A stretch of DNA of 64,000 nucleotides. Origin: Microvirga sp. (GTDB taxonomy: Bacteria > Pseudomonadota > Alphaproteobacteria > Rhizobiales > Beijerinckiaceae). Of this stretch, positions 7,727-16,518 are shown piece after piece. The translations under genes and the position numbers were made by a program. Position 1 is the first letter of the stretch. Each line of letters starts with the position of its first letter. The stretch lies in NCBI GenBank assembly GCA_031181145.1, contig JAPSLB010000018.1, forward strand, positions 17,190-81,189. Reading direction: 5' to 3'. Under the pieces are notes generated by a model, which was given only the letters and a program-made list of their open reading frames with translations, did no database searches and had not been told where the DNA came from.

Positions 7727-8742
7727 ACGTCATCACGCCGATCCAGCGTCCCTCTCCCGTCAGCGCCAGCGTCGATTTCGACGCGGACGGCGTGCAGCAC
7801 GGCTTCCTGCGCCTGCCCTACAGCAGGGACGACTCGGCCTGGGGCTCGGTGATGATCCCGATCACGGTCGTCAAGCGGGGCGATGGGCCGACGGCGCTTC
7901 TCACCGGAGGCAACCACGGCGACGAATACGAGGGGCCGGTGGCCCTGTTCGATCTCGCCCGCACGCTCGACGCGCAGGCGGTCCAGGGGCGCGTCATCAT
8001 CGTGCCCGCCATGAACTACCCGGCGTTCCGCGCGGGCACCCGCACCTCCCCGATCGACCGGGGCAACCTCAACCGGAGCTTTCCCGGACGCCCGGACGGC
8101 ACGGTGACGGAAAAGATCGCCGATTACTTCCAGCGCACCTTGCTGCCGCTCGCCGACATCGTGCTCGATTTCCATTCCGGCGGACGCACCCTCGACTTCC
8201 TTCCCTACGCGGCCGCCCACGAGCTGCCGGACAAGGAGCAGGAGAAGCGCTGCTTCGATGCGGTCGCGGCCTTCTCGGCGCCGTACTCGATGCGGATGAT
8301 CGAGATCGACGCGGTGGGCATGTACGACACGGCCGCCGAAGAGATGGGCAAGGTGTTCGTGACCACGGAGCTGTCGGGCGGCGGCACGTCCTCGGCCCGA
8401 ACGGTCCGGATCGCCAAGCGTGGCGTCATGAACGTGCTCAAGCACGCGAGGATCGTCTCCGGCGCGCCGGAGACGGGGCCGACGCGCTGGCTCGACATGC
8501 CGTCCGGCGACTGCTTCCGCTTCGCCGAGGACGACGGACTCGTGGAGCCGGTCGTCGATCTCGGCGAACCGGTGCGGGAGGGCGACGTGATCGCCCGGAT
8601 CCATCCGGTCGGGCGCACGGGGCAGGCTCCGTCCGAGTACCGCGCAGCCCTCGACGGCATTCTGGCGGCCCGGCACTTTCCCGGCCTGGTCAAGACCGGG
8701 GATTGCCTCGCAGTGATCGCAACCGTGGAGGAAACGATCTGA
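7723..8742 (+). CDS. doeB: N-alpha-acetyl-L-2,4-diaminobutyrate deacetylase DoeB (EutE)
   Basis: Zinc-dependent deacetylase of the succinylglutamate desuccinylase/aspartoacylase family that removes acetate from N-alpha-ADABA to give L-2,4-diaminobutyrate. In the 339-residue protein GGNHGDEYEGP (about 64-74) supplies the first His and Glu zinc ligands, and LDFHSGGR (about 147-154) the second His. TTELSGGGTSS carries the probable catalytic Glu region. The ATG at 7723 overlaps the doeA stop (ATGA). It is followed 80 bp later by ehuB, which has its own strong ribosome site, so enzyme and transporter genes probably share one transcript. Confidence 0.92.
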   Translation: MNVITPIQRPSPVSASVDFDADGVQHGFLRLPYSRDDSAWGSVMIPITVVKRGDGPTALLTGGNHGDEYEGPVALFDLARTLDAQAVQGRVIIVPAMNYPAFRAGTRTSPIDRGNLNRSFPGRPDGTVTEKIADYFQRTLLPLADIVLDFHSGGRTLDFLPYAAAHELPDKEQEKRCFDAVAAFSAPYSMRMIEIDAVGMYDTAAEEMGKVFVTTELSGGGTSSARTVRIAKRGVMNVLKHARIVSGAPETGPTRWLDMPSGDCFRFAEDDGLVEPVVDLGEPVREGDVIARIHPVGRTGQAPSEYRAALDGILAARHFPGLVKTGDCLAVIATVEETI

Positions 8743-8822
8743 ATTCAACCACCGCCAGCGACAACGCTGCAAGCCGGGTCAACCGGCACGCGGCCCTTAA
8801 CAACACCAGAGGAGAAGACCAG

Positions 8823-9674
8823 ATGAAGACCATGATCCGCTACGGCGTCGCCGTTCTCGCTCTCGCAGTCGGCCTCGGAGGCGCGCAGGCGCTCACACTC
8901 GAAGAGGTGAAGAGCGCGGGCTACGTCCAGGGCGCCACGGCCAACGAGGTGCCATACGGCTTCATGAAAGAGGACGGCACGGCCGCCGGCATCGGCCCCG
9001 ACGTCGCGATCGCCGTGTTCAAGCGCTTGGGCATCGACGAGGTGAACTGGACGGTGACGCCGTTCGGCACCCTCATTCCCGGTCTGAAGGCCCGACGCTT
9101 CGCCTTCGCGGCCGCCGAACAGAACATCTCGCCCGAGCGCTGCAAGCAGGTGGCGTTCACCGAGCCGAATTCCAGCTATGGCGAAGGCCTGCTCGTGAAG
9201 AAGGGCAATCCGAAGAAGCTGACCACCTATGCGGACATCGCCAAGGATCCCTCCCTCAAGGTGGCGGTCGTCTCGGGCGCGAACAATATCGACTTCCTGC
9301 GCGCGGTCGGCGTGAAGGACGACCAGATCGTCATCATCCAGGCCAATGCCGACGCGCCCGCGACCGTCCAGTCGCGTGTGGACGCCTATGCGGCGACGGA
9401 GCTCACCGTGTCCAAGCTCGCGGAGGGCAGCGAGGCCGTCGAGCAGGTGCGGCCCTTCACGGATCCCGTCGTCGACGGCAAGCCGGTCCGCAACTACGGC
9501 GGCTTCGCGTTCCGTCCCGAGGACAAGGAGCTCCGCGACGCCTTCAACAAGGAGCTCGTGGAATTCCGCAAGACCGAGGAATACCAGAAGATCCTCACGT
9601 CCTATGGTCTGAGCCCCGAGAGCATCGAGGCCGCGGCGGCCAAGAAGGTCGCCGACCTCTGCGCCGGCAAGTAA
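8823..9674 (+). CDS. ehuB: Ectoine/hydroxyectoine ABC transporter substrate-binding protein EhuB
   Basis: Periplasmic binding protein of family 3 (SBP_bac_3) that captures ectoine and 5-hydroxyectoine for EhuCDA. The 283-residue preprotein has a Sec signal peptide (MKTMIRYGVAVLALAVGLGG, cleavage probably after AQA at about residue 23). The mature part shows the expected amino-acid-binding fold, with VPYGFMKEDGTAAGIGPDVA near the start and NYGGFAFRPEDKELRDAFN near the end. The ATG at 8823 follows an AGAGGAGAAG ribosome site. A strong hairpin separates it from ehuC, a common device for keeping binding protein in excess over permease. Confidence 0.92.
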   Translation: MKTMIRYGVAVLALAVGLGGAQALTLEEVKSAGYVQGATANEVPYGFMKEDGTAAGIGPDVAIAVFKRLGIDEVNWTVTPFGTLIPGLKARRFAFAAAEQNISPERCKQVAFTEPNSSYGEGLLVKKGNPKKLTTYADIAKDPSLKVAVVSGANNIDFLRAVGVKDDQIVIIQANADAPATVQSRVDAYAATELTVSKLAEGSEAVEQVRPFTDPVVDGKPVRNYGGFAFRPEDKELRDAFNKELVEFRKTEEYQKILTSYGLSPESIEAAAAKKVADLCAGK

Positions 9675-9691
9675 TCCGGCATCGTTCGAAC

Positions 9692-9724
9692 CATCCGGCC
9701 GGGGCTCGCCGCCCTGGCCGGATG
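9692..9724 (+). promoter_or_regulatory. ehuB-ehuC intercistronic hairpin
   Basis: Arms CATCCGGCCGGGGC (9692-9705) and GCCCTGGCCGGATG (9711-9724) form a 14-bp stem with one G-U pair and the 5-nt loop TCGCC. It lies 17 bp after the ehuB stop and before the ehuC ribosome site (AAGGAG). Such hairpins often stabilise upstream mRNA or cause partial termination, which would favour the binding protein over the membrane subunits. Confidence 0.6.
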
Positions 9725-9747
9725 AGCGCCCGTAAGGAGTTTCGACG

Positions 9748-10413
9748 ATGACATGGACGCAATATCTGCCCCCTCTGCTGAAGGGCGCGCAGGTCACGGT
9801 GATGATCTCGCTCTCGTCGATCGTGATCGGCGCGATGCTGGCCTTCGCGGCCGGGATCGCGCGCACTTCGAGCAACCGGATCCTGTCGGGCATCGCCTTC
9901 GTCTATATCGTGCTGTTTCGCGGCACGCCGCTTCTCGTCCAGCTGTTCTGGTTCTATTATGCGCTTCCTCTGATCGGCATCTCGTTCGATCCGATCACGA
10001 CGGGAATCATGACCCTGTCGCTTCTCACCGGCGCGTTCGGAGCCGAAGTGGTGCGCGGCGCCCTCCTTTCGGTGCCTCACACCCAGCTCGAGGCCGCGCG
10101 CGCCCTCAATTTCAGCAAGACCTACACGCTCTGGCACATCTCGATGCCTCAGGCCGTGATCGAGATGATGCCGGCCTTCGGCAATCTCGCCATCCAGAAC
10201 CTCAAGGACACGGCTCTGGTTTCGCTCATCTCGATCGCCGATCTGACCTTCCAGGCGCAGTCCATGCGCAACATCACCCTGGACAGCGCGACGGTCTATA
10301 CCCTGACGCTCGTCGGCTACTTCATCATCGCGCTGTGCCTGATGCTCGTCGTGCGCTTCATCGAGATGAAGCTGAGGCGCGGGCCGGCCTTTCCCCGGAG
10401 CGCCCACTCATGA
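9748..10413 (+). CDS. ehuC: Ectoine ABC transporter permease EhuC
   Basis: Inner-membrane subunit of the HisM/polar-amino-acid ABC importer family, 221 residues with about five hydrophobic segments. The EAA loop that contacts the ATPase is visible as EAARALNFSKTYTLWHISMPQA (about 112-133). FRGTPLLVQLFWFYYALP is the usual family signature. It begins at ATG 9748 after AAGGAG and its stop overlaps the ehuD ATG. EhuC/EhuD pair with EhuB and EhuA to import ectoines. Substrate is assigned from the surrounding degradation genes, since the subunit alone would only indicate a polar amino-acid permease. Confidence 0.9.
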   Translation: MTWTQYLPPLLKGAQVTVMISLSSIVIGAMLAFAAGIARTSSNRILSGIAFVYIVLFRGTPLLVQLFWFYYALPLIGISFDPITTGIMTLSLLTGAFGAEVVRGALLSVPHTQLEAARALNFSKTYTLWHISMPQAVIEMMPAFGNLAIQNLKDTALVSLISIADLTFQAQSMRNITLDSATVYTLTLVGYFIIALCLMLVVRFIEMKLRRGPAFPRSAHS

Positions 10414-11098
10414 TGTACGGTTATGCCTGGGACACGACGACGCCGCTCACCTTCGCGATCTCCATTCTGCCGATCCTCGGCATCGGCCTGCTGGTCACGC
10501 TCAAGGCGGCGGCGGTCGGCTATGCCATCGCGCTCGTTCTCGGCCTGGTGCTGGCGCTCCTGCGCCGCAGCCGGTTCAAGATCATCTCCTGGACGGTGGC
10601 GGGCTTCACCGAGTTCGTCCGCGATACGCCGCTCCTGGTCCAGCTCTTCTTCCTCTATTACGTCCTGCCGGATTTCGGGATCGTCCTTCCGGCCTTCATG
10701 ACGGGGGCGCTCGCGCTCGGCCTGCAATATTCGGCCTATACGTCGGAGGTCTATCGCGGCGGCATCGATGCGATTCCGCGCGGCCAGTGGGAAGCGGCGA
10801 CGGCCCTCAACCTGACCCGTCTTCAAACCTATCGCGACATCGTCGTGCCGCAGATGGTCCCGCGCATCGTGCCCTCGCTGGGGAACTATCTCGTTTCGAT
10901 GCTGAAGGAGACGCCGGTCCTCTCCGTCGTGACGGTGCTCGACATGCTCGGCCTCGCCAACATGATCGGCGAGCGGACCTTCGAGTATCTCGTGCCGCTC
11001 TCCATGGTCGGCCTGATCTTCCTTCCGATGACCATCATCTGCTCGGCTCTCATCTACGCGGTTGAGAGAGCCCTGCCCAAAAGTGGGATTCCCCTGAG

Positions 11099-11102
<4 letters not shown>
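10410..11102 (+). CDS. ehuD: Ectoine ABC transporter permease EhuD
   Basis: Second membrane subunit of the Ehu importer, 230 residues from the ATG at 10410, which overlaps the ehuC stop. It has an N-terminal MMYGYAWDTTTPLTF segment, about five transmembrane helices, the family signature FVRDTPLLVQLFFLYYVLP and an EAA loop WEAATALNLTRLQTYRDIVVP. The frame is open further upstream (from 9753), but that extension is only a shadow of ehuC. The start codon of ehuA overlaps its stop, so ehuCDA are tightly coupled. Confidence 0.9.
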
Positions 11103-11902
<800 letters not shown>

Positions 11903-12000
11903 AAACCGAGAGAATCTCCCCGGCCATGCCGAAGAACCGAGAATGTTTCGCCGCCTGAGGCGCTAGCCTTTCCCCGATCCGATCTCCAAGAGGGCGACGC

Positions 12001-13512
12001 ATGAACGCGATGACGCAGACCACCGCTTCCACTCCGGCAAAAGCGAATTCCCATATGGCGCTGGGCCGCCTGCGGGATCCGCGCCTTCTCAGGGAGATGG
12101 CCTATATCGACGGACGCTGGACCGCCGCCGCCGACGACGCGCGTTTCGAGGTCAACGATCCGGCCACGGGCCTCAACGTCGCCCGCGTGCCGCGCCTCGG
12201 CGCCGAGGCCGCCGGGCAGGCCGTCGACGCCGCCGCTCGCGCCCTGCCCGCCTGGAAGGCCCTGCTGCCGCAGGAGCGCGCGGCGCGCCTTCGCGCCTGG
12301 CACGGCCTGATGCTCGAAGCGCGCGAGGATCTCGCCCTCATCATGACGCTCGAGCAGGGCAAGCCTCTCGCGGAATCCCTCGGCGAGATCGATTACGCGG
12401 CGTCGTTCGTGGAATGGTACGCCGAGGAGGCCAAGCGGCTGAACGTGGAGAGCGTGACGAGCCACCTGCCCGGCGCGGAGATGCTGGTGCGCCGCGAGGC
12501 TATCGGCGTCGCGGCCCTGCTGACGCCCTGGAACTTTCCCTCCGCCATGCTGACGCGCAAGGCCGCGGCCGCGCTGGCGGCCGGCTGCACATTGGTCGCC
12601 CATCCCTCCTCCCACACGCCGCTCTCCGCTCTCGCGCTGGCGGAACTCGCGGAGCGCGCCGGCCTGCCGCCCGGCGTCTTCAACATCGTGACCGGCGACG
12701 CCGAGCCCATCGCGAACCGTTTCTGCGACGACGAGCGCGTGCGCGTCGTCAGCTTCACCGGCTCCACGGAGATCGGCCGCAAGATCGCCGCGCGCTGCGC
12801 CCCCACCATGAAGCGCCTCGTGATGGAGCTCGGAGGCCACGCGCCGCTCATCGTTTTCGACGATGCGGATCTCGACAAGGCCGTCGAGATCGCCATGGCG
12901 GCGAAATTTGCGACCTCGGGCCAGGATTGTCTCGCGGCCAACCGCATCTACGTGCAGCGTTCGATCTACCCGGCCTTCTGCGAGGCCTTCGGCCGCCGCA
13001 TCGCCGGCCTCAAGGTAGGATCGGGCCTCGACAGGGACGTGGAGATCGGGCCGCTGATGCACGCCAATGCGGTGGCCAAGGCGCAGGCGCAGATCGCGGA
13101 CGCGCTCGCCCTCGGGGCGCGCCGCGTCACGGAGGAGAGGCGCACCGAAGGCCCGCTCTTCATGACGCCGACGCTCCTGGCCGACGTGCCGGACGGCGCA
13201 CTGATCATGCGCGAGGAGACCTTCGCTCCGGTCGCGGCGGTGACGCCCTTCGACACGGAAGGCGAGGTGGTGGCGCGGGCCAATGCCACCGAGTACGGCC
13301 TCGTCGCCTATGTGGTCACCGAGAACGGCGCCCGCGCCCTGCGGCTCGGCCGGGCCCTCGAATACGGAATGGTCGCCGTCAACCGGGTGAAGATCACCGG
13401 CGCGCCCGTCCCCTTCGGGGGCGTGAAGCAATCGGGCCTCGGCCGCGAGGGCTCGCGCCACGGCCTGGAGGCCTTCACCGAGCTGAAATACCTTTGCCTC
13501 GACGTTCATTGA
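12001..13512 (+). CDS. doeC: Aspartate-semialdehyde dehydrogenase DoeC (aldehyde dehydrogenase family)
   Basis: NAD(P)-dependent aldehyde dehydrogenase predicted to oxidise L-aspartate-4-semialdehyde, formed by DoeD, to aspartate. In the 503-residue protein the catalytic Glu is in MELGGHAP and the catalytic Cys in the variant motif GQDCLAANR (usually GQxC). SFTGSTEIGRKI is the cofactor loop. It most resembles succinate-semialdehyde dehydrogenases (GabD). Location between the ehu genes and doeD supports the ectoine role. In-frame methionines at residues 4 and 19 could serve as starts; 12001 follows AAGAGGGCGACGC. Confidence 0.87.
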   Translation: MNAMTQTTASTPAKANSHMALGRLRDPRLLREMAYIDGRWTAAADDARFEVNDPATGLNVARVPRLGAEAAGQAVDAAARALPAWKALLPQERAARLRAWHGLMLEAREDLALIMTLEQGKPLAESLGEIDYAASFVEWYAEEAKRLNVESVTSHLPGAEMLVRREAIGVAALLTPWNFPSAMLTRKAAAALAAGCTLVAHPSSHTPLSALALAELAERAGLPPGVFNIVTGDAEPIANRFCDDERVRVVSFTGSTEIGRKIAARCAPTMKRLVMELGGHAPLIVFDDADLDKAVEIAMAAKFATSGQDCLAANRIYVQRSIYPAFCEAFGRRIAGLKVGSGLDRDVEIGPLMHANAVAKAQAQIADALALGARRVTEERRTEGPLFMTPTLLADVPDGALIMREETFAPVAAVTPFDTEGEVVARANATEYGLVAYVVTENGARALRLGRALEYGMVAVNRVKITGAPVPFGGVKQSGLGREGSRHGLEAFTELKYLCLDVH

Positions 13513-13524
13513 CCGGAGTATCCC

Positions 13525-14916
13525 ATGCTGAACGAAACGAACAATCTCGACAACGAACTCAACGCCTGGGACCGGGACCACTTCTTCCACCCCTCCACCC
13601 ACATGGCCCAGCACGCGCGCGGGGAGACGCCCAACCGCGTCATCGCCGGCGGCGAAGGGGTCTACATCGTCGACCGCGAGGGCAGGCGCAGCCTCGACGC
13701 CTTCGCCGGCCTCTACTGCGTGAATGTCGGCTACGGCCGGACCAGGATCACCGACGCCATCGCCGCCCAGGCGGCCGCCCTGCCCTATTACCATGCCTAT
13801 GTGGGCCATGGCTCCGAGCCGTCGATCCGCCTCGCGAAGATGATCATCGACCGCGCCCCGAAGGGCATGAGCCGCGTGTTCTTCGGCCTGTCGGGCTCGG
13901 ACGCCAACGAGACCAACATCAAGCTCGTCTGGTACATGAACAACGTGCTGGGACGCCCCGAGAAGAAGAAGATCATCTCGCGCTGGCGCGGATATCACGG
14001 CTCCGGCCTGATGAGCGGCAGCCTCACGGGGCTCGCCGCCTTCCACAACCTGTTCGACCTGCCGCGCCCGCCGATCCTGCACACGGAAGCGCCCTATTAC
14101 TTCCGTCGCCCCGACAGGAGCATGAGCGAGGAGCAGTTCTCGCAATACTGTGCCGACAAGCTCGAGGAGATGATCCAGGCCGAAGGGCCGGACACGATCG
14201 CGGCCTTCATCGGCGAGCCGGTGCTCGGCACGGGCGGGATCGTGCCTCCGCCGAAGGGCTATTGGGAGAAGATCCAGGCCGTTCTGGCGAAGTACGACAT
14301 CCTGCTCATCGCCGACGAGGTCATCACGGGCTTCGGGCGCCTCGGCTCCATGTTCGGCTCCGACCATTACGGCATCAGGCCCGACCTCATCACCATCGCC
14401 AAGGGTCTGACCTCGGCCTATGCGCCGCTCTCGGGCGTCATCGTGTCCGAGAAGGTCTGGCGCGTGCTGGAACAGGGCTCCGACGCCTACGGGCCGATCG
14501 GCCACGGCTGGACGTACTCGTCCCACCCCCTGTGCGCGGCGGCAGGCGTCGCGAACCTGGAAGTGGTGGATGAACTCGACATCGTGGCCAATGCCCGCGA
14601 GGTCGGCGCCTACTTCAACAACGCGCTCAAGGAAGCGGTGGGTTCGAACCGCTTCGTGGGCGAGGTGCGCGGCGAGGGCCTGATGGCGGCGGTCGAGTTC
14701 GTGCGCGACCGCGACGACCGCGTCTTCTTCGATCCGGCCGAGAAGGTCGGGCCGCGCATCACCGCGGCCCTGCTGGAGCGCGGGGTCATCGGCCGCGCCA
14801 TGCCGCAGGGCGACATTCTCGGCTTCGCCCCGCCGCTCTGCCTGACCCGCGAAGAGGCCGATATCGTGGTGTCCGCCGCGAAGGACGCCATCGAGTCGGT
14901 CACCGCCGCTCTTTGA
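13525..14916 (+). CDS. doeD: L-2,4-diaminobutyrate transaminase DoeD (class III aminotransferase)
   Basis: PLP-dependent omega-aminotransferase that converts L-2,4-diaminobutyrate to aspartate semialdehyde. In the 463-residue protein LLIADEVITGFGRLG carries the cofactor-pairing Asp and LITIAKGLTSAYAPLSG the Schiff-base lysine. YCVNVGYGRTRITDAIAAQA is the usual N-terminal region, and SGSDANETNIKLVWYMNN the phosphate-side loop. The gene starts 12 bp after doeC and ends the ectoine block before a hairpin. Many related pyruvate-dependent omega-transaminases exist, so the specific substrate rests on context. Confidence 0.88.
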   Translation: MLNETNNLDNELNAWDRDHFFHPSTHMAQHARGETPNRVIAGGEGVYIVDREGRRSLDAFAGLYCVNVGYGRTRITDAIAAQAAALPYYHAYVGHGSEPSIRLAKMIIDRAPKGMSRVFFGLSGSDANETNIKLVWYMNNVLGRPEKKKIISRWRGYHGSGLMSGSLTGLAAFHNLFDLPRPPILHTEAPYYFRRPDRSMSEEQFSQYCADKLEEMIQAEGPDTIAAFIGEPVLGTGGIVPPPKGYWEKIQAVLAKYDILLIADEVITGFGRLGSMFGSDHYGIRPDLITIAKGLTSAYAPLSGVIVSEKVWRVLEQGSDAYGPIGHGWTYSSHPLCAAAGVANLEVVDELDIVANAREVGAYFNNALKEAVGSNRFVGEVRGEGLMAAVEFVRDRDDRVFFDPAEKVGPRITAALLERGVIGRAMPQGDILGFAPPLCLTREEADIVVSAAKDAIESVTAAL

Positions 14917-14926
14917 GGCCCTGCGC

Positions 14927-14952
14927 GCCTGCGGCGGGTGCTCGCCGCAGGC
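14927..14952. terminator. Bidirectional terminator between doeD and the MFS gene
   Basis: Perfect 10-bp arms GCCTGCGGCG (14927-14936) and CGCCGCAGGC (14943-14952) with loop GGTGCT. It starts 11 bp after the doeD stop and lies 26 bp before the end of the convergent MFS gene. There is no U-run. Confidence 0.6.
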
Positions 14953-14977
14953 TCATCCGGCCCAGCGCAGAGCCCAT

Positions 14978-16270
14978 CTATTCAGCGGCGCTGTTCAGCG
15001 GCTGCTCTTCCGCTCTGGGCTCCGGGACGCCCCGCAGGGAGAGGCGTCCCCGTTCGGTCCAGAGAACGACGAGAAGGCAAGCAAGGCCGAGGCACAGATA
15101 GCCGATGCTCAGCGGGATCACCGTCCCGTTGAAGGCGCGGCCGATCACGAGCCCGAGAAGCGCGCCCACAAGCGTCGTGTAGGACCCGATGAACGACGAG
15201 GCCGTGCCGGCGATCGACCCCAGAGGCTCCATCGCCATCGCGTTGAAGTTGGGCATCGTCAGGCTGAACAGGAACTGGTTGACGGCAAAGATCGACGCAT
15301 AGAGGAGAAGCGGCGGCCGGCCGTCGAAAAGGAGCGCCGCCGCGACCTGTGCGGCGGCAACCAGGGTGAAGCCGCAGATGCCGATATGGGACAGGCGGCG
15401 CATCCCCAGCCGCCGCACGAGCCTCGCATTCGTGAAGGAGGCAAGCCCCATCAGCATCGCGATGCTGCCGAAGGCCAGCGGGAACCAGGGTCCGAGCTGA
15501 TAGACTTCCGTCTCGAAGATCTGCTGGGACGAGCCGATATAGGACATCAGACACCCGAACATGAAACCCATGCCCGTGGCGTATCCGATGCTGATGCGGG
15601 TCGAGACGGTCATCCGGACGGCCGATGCGATCTGGCGGAGGGAGAAGGGCTTGCGATATTCCGGGTGAAGGGTTTCCGGCATGCGGGCGTAGAACCAGGC
15701 CGCCACCAGAACGGCGATCCCGACGACGGTTCCGAAAATCCAGTGCCAGCTCCCCAGGAGCAGGAGAAGGCTGCCCGACGCGGGCGCCAGGATCGGCACG
15801 ATGATGAAGACCATCATGGTGATGGACATGACGCGCGCCATCTCGCGGCCGGCGAACCGGTCGCGCACGATCGCGATCGTCAGCACGCGCGTCGACGCCA
15901 GACCGGCCCCTTGGATCACCCGGCCGATCAGCAGCATGGAGAAGCTGCCGGCCAGCGTGGCGACCAAGCCGCCGACGACGTAGAGCGCCAGCCCCATCAT
16001 CAGGGTCGGCCGCCGCCCGATCACGTCGGAGACCGGGCCGTAGACCAATTGCATGATGGCGAACGGCACCATGTAGGCGGTGATCAGGAGCTGGAGATCG
16101 TTGGAGTCGGGAATTGCGAAATCGGCCTGGATCGGGCCGAAGGCCGGAAGCAGATTGTCGATGGACAAGGAGCCGAGGCTCATCACAAGGGCGATGAGCA
16201 GCACGAATTCGGGAAAGGACGGCATTCGGCCGTGACCGTCCGGGTCAGAGCCTCTGGCAGATGACAACAT
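14978..16270 (-). CDS. Bcr/CflA-type MFS multidrug or metabolite exporter
   Basis: Drug:proton antiporter-1 family transporter, 430 residues from the ATG at 16270, with about twelve hydrophobic segments. The MFS loop 2-3 motif appears as GPVSDVIGRRPTLMMGLALYVVG, and motif C as APASGSLLLLLGSWHWIFG, both typical of exporters. An upstream in-frame TTG at 16327 would extend it by 19 residues but has no visible ribosome site; the Met 15 codons further in is another possible start. It is on the same strand as the Mo-hydroxylase operon but 248 bp downstream, so co-transcription is uncertain. Substrate cannot be told from sequence. Confidence 0.82.
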   Translation of the reverse strand: MLSSARGSDPDGHGRMPSFPEFVLLIALVMSLGSLSIDNLLPAFGPIQADFAIPDSNDLQLLITAYMVPFAIMQLVYGPVSDVIGRRPTLMMGLALYVVGGLVATLAGSFSMLLIGRVIQGAGLASTRVLTIAIVRDRFAGREMARVMSITMMVFIIVPILAPASGSLLLLLGSWHWIFGTVVGIAVLVAAWFYARMPETLHPEYRKPFSLRQIASAVRMTVSTRISIGYATGMGFMFGCLMSYIGSSQQIFETEVYQLGPWFPLAFGSIAMLMGLASFTNARLVRRLGMRRLSHIGICGFTLVAAAQVAAALLFDGRPPLLLYASIFAVNQFLFSLTMPNFNAMAMEPLGSIAGTASSFIGSYTTLVGALLGLVIGRAFNGTVIPLSIGYLCLGLACLLVVLWTERGRLSLRGVPEPRAEEQPLNSAAE

Positions 16271-16518
16271 AAGATGGCTTTTCACTGAGTTGTTCGCAGC
16301 ACCCGACAGGTGTCTGCCTTCGAGCAAACGAGCAGCTTACCGGGAAGGCCGAATTCGAGAACTGCGCTGACCGCTGGGCTCGGATGCACGGGCCGCAGAT
16401 TCATGCCGCATTCCGTCCCATTTCGATGGTCCTGCCCTCATCCCGCCGCCCCATGCCCTCCTCTCGTCGTGGCCTCATTGATCGAAAACCGGTACATTTC
16501 GCTTCGCCGGGAGCCGCG

